This document shows positions 60,970 to 64,000 of a stretch of DNA of 64,000 bases, in pieces (positions within the stretch are counted from its first letter, which is position 1; the number at the start of each line of letters is the position of its first letter). The stretch covers positions 4,092,001-4,156,000 of the forward strand of contig NZ_CP133720.1 of NCBI RefSeq assembly GCF_031326225.1. The letters are read 5' to 3'. The notes under the pieces were generated by a model. It saw nothing but the letters and a program-made list of their open reading frames with translations, had not been told where the DNA came from and ran no database searches. The stretch is from Undibacterium cyanobacteriorum (GTDB taxonomy: Bacteria > Pseudomonadota > Gammaproteobacteria > Burkholderiales > Burkholderiaceae_D). The translations under genes and the position numbers were made by a program.

Positions 60970-62964
60970 TCACTGCTTAAAATTCAACAAAGGCGCACCT
61001 TCTGTCACCTGATCACCAACCGTATACAAAACTTCTTCAACGACGCCATCATGAGGTGCAGAGATGGTGTGTTCCATCTTCATCGCTTCCATAATCAACA
61101 GCGCCTCACCCTTCTTCACTTCTTGGCCGTTTTTCGCAATCACCGCGACAATCTTGCCGGGCATTGGTGCGGTCAAACGTCCACCCTCTGCTTCGTTTTC
61201 GCCAGCGTGCGCCATGACGTCAACGTAGTGCAAAACCGTGTGATGACCTTGTGTGAAGACATGGAACTGTTCCCCATCGCGCACCACAGTGCCGCGCATA
61301 GTTTGCTCGCCCATGGCCAAGACCAATTCGTTCGCGGCCTGCGACACCAAACGCACTTGTGTCGACGCGCCGTTCGCCGCCATGGTCCAGCCATCTTGTC
61401 CATAGGTGACAGAGAGTGAATGAGTGCCCTGCTCTTCTTCAAACTGCAAACCACGTTGCAACTGCGAGTTCATACGCCAGCCGGTGCTGCTCTGCCATGG
61501 ATCGTTACCGACTTGTTTTTCGCTGGCGATCAATGCCACCGCCGCGAATGCCAAGGTTGATAGGTTCGCCGGCGCGACAGCAGGAAACAATGCGCCATGA
61601 TGGCGCTCGATCAAACCGGTATCTAAATCGGCGTTAGAGAAGGCTTCACCTTGGACCAAACGCGAGAGGAAACCGATGTTCGAGTTCAAGCCCACAATCT
61701 GATATTGCGCCAATGCTTGTGCCATGCGCGCCAAGGCTTCTTTTCTATCCTTGCCCCACACAATCATCTTAGCAATCATAGGATCGTAGAAAGGCGAAAT
61801 CGTATCGCCTTCACGCACCCCAGAATCGATACGGAAGGCGGCAGGCTCGTTGCTGCCACCGAGTTCGAAGTTAACCGCCTCTGGCGTACGCATATGGCGC
61901 AGCGTGCCGATCGAAGGGAGGAAGCCCTTCTCTGGATTCTCCGCATACACACGTGCTTCGATCGCATGACCATGAATGCGCAATTGATCTTGTTGCAGCG
62001 GTAGCTTTTCACCAGCGGCAACACGCAATTGCCATTCAACCAAATCGGTGCCGGTAATCATTTCTGTGACAGGATGTTCCACCTGCAGACGTGTGTTCAT
62101 TTCCATAAAGTAGAATGAACCATCTTGGTTGGCGATGAATTCCACCGTACCTGCGCCAACATAGCCAACTGCTTTCGCTGCTGCCACGGCAGCTTCACCC
62201 ATCGCTGCACGACGTTCTGCCGTCATGCCTGGCGCTGGTGCTTCTTCCAATACTTTTTGATGACGACGTTGTACCGAGCAATCGCGTTCAAACAAATACA
62301 CGCAATTGCCATGGGTGTCAGCAAACACTTGGATTTCGATATGGCGTGGACGTTGCAAATACTTTTCGGCGAGAACTTTATCGTCACCAAACGAATTGAT
62401 CGCCTCGCGTTTGCACGATGCCAAACCGTCTTTGAAGTCGGCCGCTTTTTCGATCACGCGCATGCCTTTGCCACCACCACCGGCACTGGCTTTCAGCAAC
62501 ACAGGATAGCCGATGCGATCCGCCTCGCCTTGCAAGAAATCTGAGTCTTGGTTGTCACCATGATAGCCAGGCACCAAAGGCACCTTAGCTTTTTCCATCA
62601 AAGACTTCGCTGCGGACTTGCTACCCATCGCCTCAATCGCAGAAGCTGGTGGGCCGATAAAAGCGATACCCGCTTTCGCGCAAGCATTCGCGAACTCACT
62701 ATTCTCAGACAAAAAACCATAGCCAGGATGGATCGCTTGCGCACCCGTTGCCAACGCCACCTCGATAATTTTCTCGGCACGTAAATAACTTTCCTTGGCC
62801 GGTGCCGGACCAATCAAGACCGCTTCATCACACACCGCCACGTGTTTGGCATTCGCATCGGCTTCGGAATACACCGCCACCGTTTTGATACCCATACGAC
62901 GCGCAGTCGCAGCAACACGGCAAGCAATTTCGCCACGATTGGCGATGAGGATTTTGCTAAACAT
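60970..62964 (-). CDS. Methylcrotonyl-CoA carboxylase alpha subunit (biotin-containing)
   Basis: This 664-residue protein has an N-terminal biotin carboxylase (ILIANRGEIACRV, GYGFLSENSEFA, ATP-grasp ASAGGGGKGMR, EMNTRLQVEHPVTE), a middle BT-like domain, and a C-terminal biotinyl domain with AMKMEH. The single-chain layout fits the alpha subunit of methylcrotonyl-, geranyl- or propionyl-CoA carboxylase. Next to HMG-CoA lyase it is best read as LiuD, which carboxylates 3-methylcrotonyl-CoA in leucine degradation. The beta subunit is not in the window and probably lies beyond position 64000. Confidence 0.92.
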   Translation of the reverse strand: MFSKILIANRGEIACRVAATARRMGIKTVAVYSEADANAKHVAVCDEAVLIGPAPAKESYLRAEKIIEVALATGAQAIHPGYGFLSENSEFANACAKAGIAFIGPPASAIEAMGSKSAAKSLMEKAKVPLVPGYHGDNQDSDFLQGEADRIGYPVLLKASAGGGGKGMRVIEKAADFKDGLASCKREAINSFGDDKVLAEKYLQRPRHIEIQVFADTHGNCVYLFERDCSVQRRHQKVLEEAPAPGMTAERRAAMGEAAVAAAKAVGYVGAGTVEFIANQDGSFYFMEMNTRLQVEHPVTEMITGTDLVEWQLRVAAGEKLPLQQDQLRIHGHAIEARVYAENPEKGFLPSIGTLRHMRTPEAVNFELGGSNEPAAFRIDSGVREGDTISPFYDPMIAKMIVWGKDRKEALARMAQALAQYQIVGLNSNIGFLSRLVQGEAFSNADLDTGLIERHHGALFPAVAPANLSTLAFAAVALIASEKQVGNDPWQSSTGWRMNSQLQRGLQFEEEQGTHSLSVTYGQDGWTMAANGASTQVRLVSQAANELVLAMGEQTMRGTVVRDGEQFHVFTQGHHTVLHYVDVMAHAGENEAEGGRLTAPMPGKIVAVIAKNGQEVKKGEALLIMEAMKMEHTISAPHDGVVEEVLYTVGDQVTEGAPLLNFKQ

Positions 62965-62996
62965 GATTTTTATCTTTCGAAAATTTTTAAAAACTT

Positions 62997-63140
62997 AAAC
63001 CTCTCAACACTGAGACACTGAGGCACAGAGAAGAGCATGAGAAAAGCAAAAATTCATATGCACAGTTCAATACAACATCCTAAAAACTAGAATTTCTCGG
63101 TCTTTCCTCTGTGTCTCTGTGCCTCTGTGTTGAGAGGTTT
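62997..63140. repeat. Inverted repeat with CACAGAG-type 8-base periodicity
   Basis: The outer 14 bases, AAACCTCTCAACAC at 62997-63010, are perfectly inverted at 63127-63140. Inside, both arms continue for about 25 bases with an 8-base period of (A/T)GAG(A/G)CAC, reading AGAGGCACAGAGACACAGAG in one arm and a variant with two A-to-T changes in the other. About 65 unrelated AT-rich bases lie between the arms. The whole 144-base unit fills the gap between bioB and the carboxylase gene and looks like a small non-coding mobile element. Confidence 0.85.
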
Positions 63141-63151
63141 TCAATCAAACA

Positions 63152-64000
63152 TTAACTACAACCACCAGCCTTCTTCTCTACTACACCACGCGTCTTCAAA
63201 CCTAATTTTTCCAACAAGGCTTTGTCGTCTTCTGCTTCTGGATTTTCTGTAGTCAGCAATTTATCGCCGTAGAAAATCGAATTCGCGCCAGCGAGGAAGC
63301 ACATGGCTTGCACTGCTTCGCCCATTTGACGACGTCCTGCCGACAAACGTACACGGGCTTTCGGCATCGTGATACGCGCTACCGCGATGGTGCGTACGAA
63401 TTCCAAAGGATCGAGTGGGTCGAGGCCATGCAAAGGTGTGCCTTCGACTTGCACTAAATGATTCACAGGCACGGATTCTGGATAAGGATTCAAGTTCGCC
63501 AATTGCGAAATCAAACCAGCACGTTGACGACGACTTTCACCCATGCCGATGATACCGCCGCAACACACTTTCAAACCTGCGGTGCGCACATGTCCCAAAG
63601 TATCCAAACGATCTTGATAATCGCGTGTTGAAATCACGTTGTTGTAGAACTCTGGTGCAGTATCGAGATTGTGGTTGTAGTAATCCAAACCGGCTGCTGC
63701 CAATCGCTGTGCTTGCTCTTCCTTCAGCATGCCCAAGGTGGCACAGGTTTCTAAGCCCATGGCTTTGACTTCGCGCACCATGGTTTCAACTTTTTCCATG
63801 TCTCTATCTTTCGGCGAACGCCATGCTGCGCCCATACAGAAACGCGTTGCACCGTTTTCGCGTGCCGCTTTGGCCGCTTCCAACACATCGCGCACATCCA
63901 TCAACTTCTTCGCTTCGACGCCCGTATCGTAGCGCGCCGCTTGTGGGCAATAGCCGCAATCCTCTTCACATCCGCCGGTCTTAATCGACAACAAGGTCGC
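63152..64000 (-). CDS. bioB: Biotin synthase (N-terminus cut by window edge)
   Basis: BioB inserts sulfur into dethiobiotin by radical SAM chemistry. The visible 282 residues start in SIKTGGCEEDCGYCPQAARYDTG, which holds the CxxxCxxC iron-sulfur motif; about 45-50 residues lie beyond 64000. Later conserved parts are AAWRSPKDRDMEKVE, YYNHNLDTAPEFY, CCGGIIGMGES and RLSAGRRQM, plus FLAGANSIFYGDKLLTT. It lies upstream of a biotin-dependent carboxylase gene, so local supply of cofactor is plausible. Confidence 0.97.
   Translation of the reverse strand, partial: ATLLSIKTGGCEEDCGYCPQAARYDTGVEAKKLMDVRDVLEAAKAARENGATRFCMGAAWRSPKDRDMEKVETMVREVKAMGLETCATLGMLKEEQAQRLAAAGLDYYNHNLDTAPEFYNNVISTRDYQDRLDTLGHVRTAGLKVCCGGIIGMGESRRQRAGLISQLANLNPYPESVPVNHLVQVEGTPLHGLDPLDPLEFVRTIAVARITMPKARVRLSAGRRQMGEAVQAMCFLAGANSIFYGDKLLTTENPEAEDDKALLEKLGLKTRGVVEKKAGGCS

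Overview
The window reads as chromosome of a betaproteobacterium of the Burkholderiales, most like Oxalobacteraceae (Undibacterium, Herbaspirillum or Massilia relatives). This is inferred from gene content and order: a cox cluster carrying DUF2970, DUF2909 and the tiny cytochrome oxidase assembly protein, PhaM, ftsY-ftsE-ftsX-rpoH in a row, comF-trmL, and a liu-type leucine degradation cluster next to bioB. Base composition looks close to 50% GC. No rRNA, tRNA, CRISPR array, prophage or insertion sequence was seen.

Layout. Positions 1-10900 hold the start of a TonB-dependent receptor and mostly housekeeping genes: a MATE exporter, ychF, a diguanylate cyclase, a ferredoxin, coaD, rsmD, ftsY, ftsE and ftsX. 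Next comes rpoH behind a perfect CIRCE element (11210-11236). Positions 12300-21372 are a minus-strand cytochrome c oxidase locus: coxB, coxA, a 37-residue assembly protein, ctaG, DUF2970 and coxC, then SURF1, an SCO-like protein, ctaA, ctaB and SCO. Positions 21679-23984 hold a BioC-like methyltransferase, comF and trmL.

Positions 24010-39219 are one large chemotaxis cluster: a lone receiver, a receptor with a CheZ-like tail, cheY, a STAS protein, cheA, two paralogous double-PAS receptors, cheW, cheR, cheD, cheB, and an Hpt plus pseudo-receiver protein. The CheA carries, between its P2-like region and dimerisation domain, two copies of a motif that closely matches the MshEN cyclic-di-GMP-binding motif. 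The first receptor ends in a QDxxxQ motif like the CheZ phosphatase motif, and no separate cheZ is present. This cluster is the best candidate for an undescribed signalling arrangement: chemotaxis wired to cyclic di-GMP, with its own phosphatase module and a phosphorylation-dead receiver.

Positions 39506-50214 are mixed: rfaE2, glutathione peroxidase, phaM, a DUF3108 protein, queC, a REC-DUF3369-GGDVF-EAL protein, a yegD-type Hsp70 and gshA. Positions 50215-56340 encode a 2041-residue autotransporter with 18 Ig-like repeats, nine of which form three copies of a three-domain super-repeat. Positions 56409-64000 hold an AIM24-family protein, an acyltransferase, and leucine/isovalerate catabolism genes (HMG-CoA lyase, methylcrotonyl-CoA carboxylase alpha) with ghrA and bioB. 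Two different families of inverted repeats and a DUF559 nuclease-like gene interrupt this last run.
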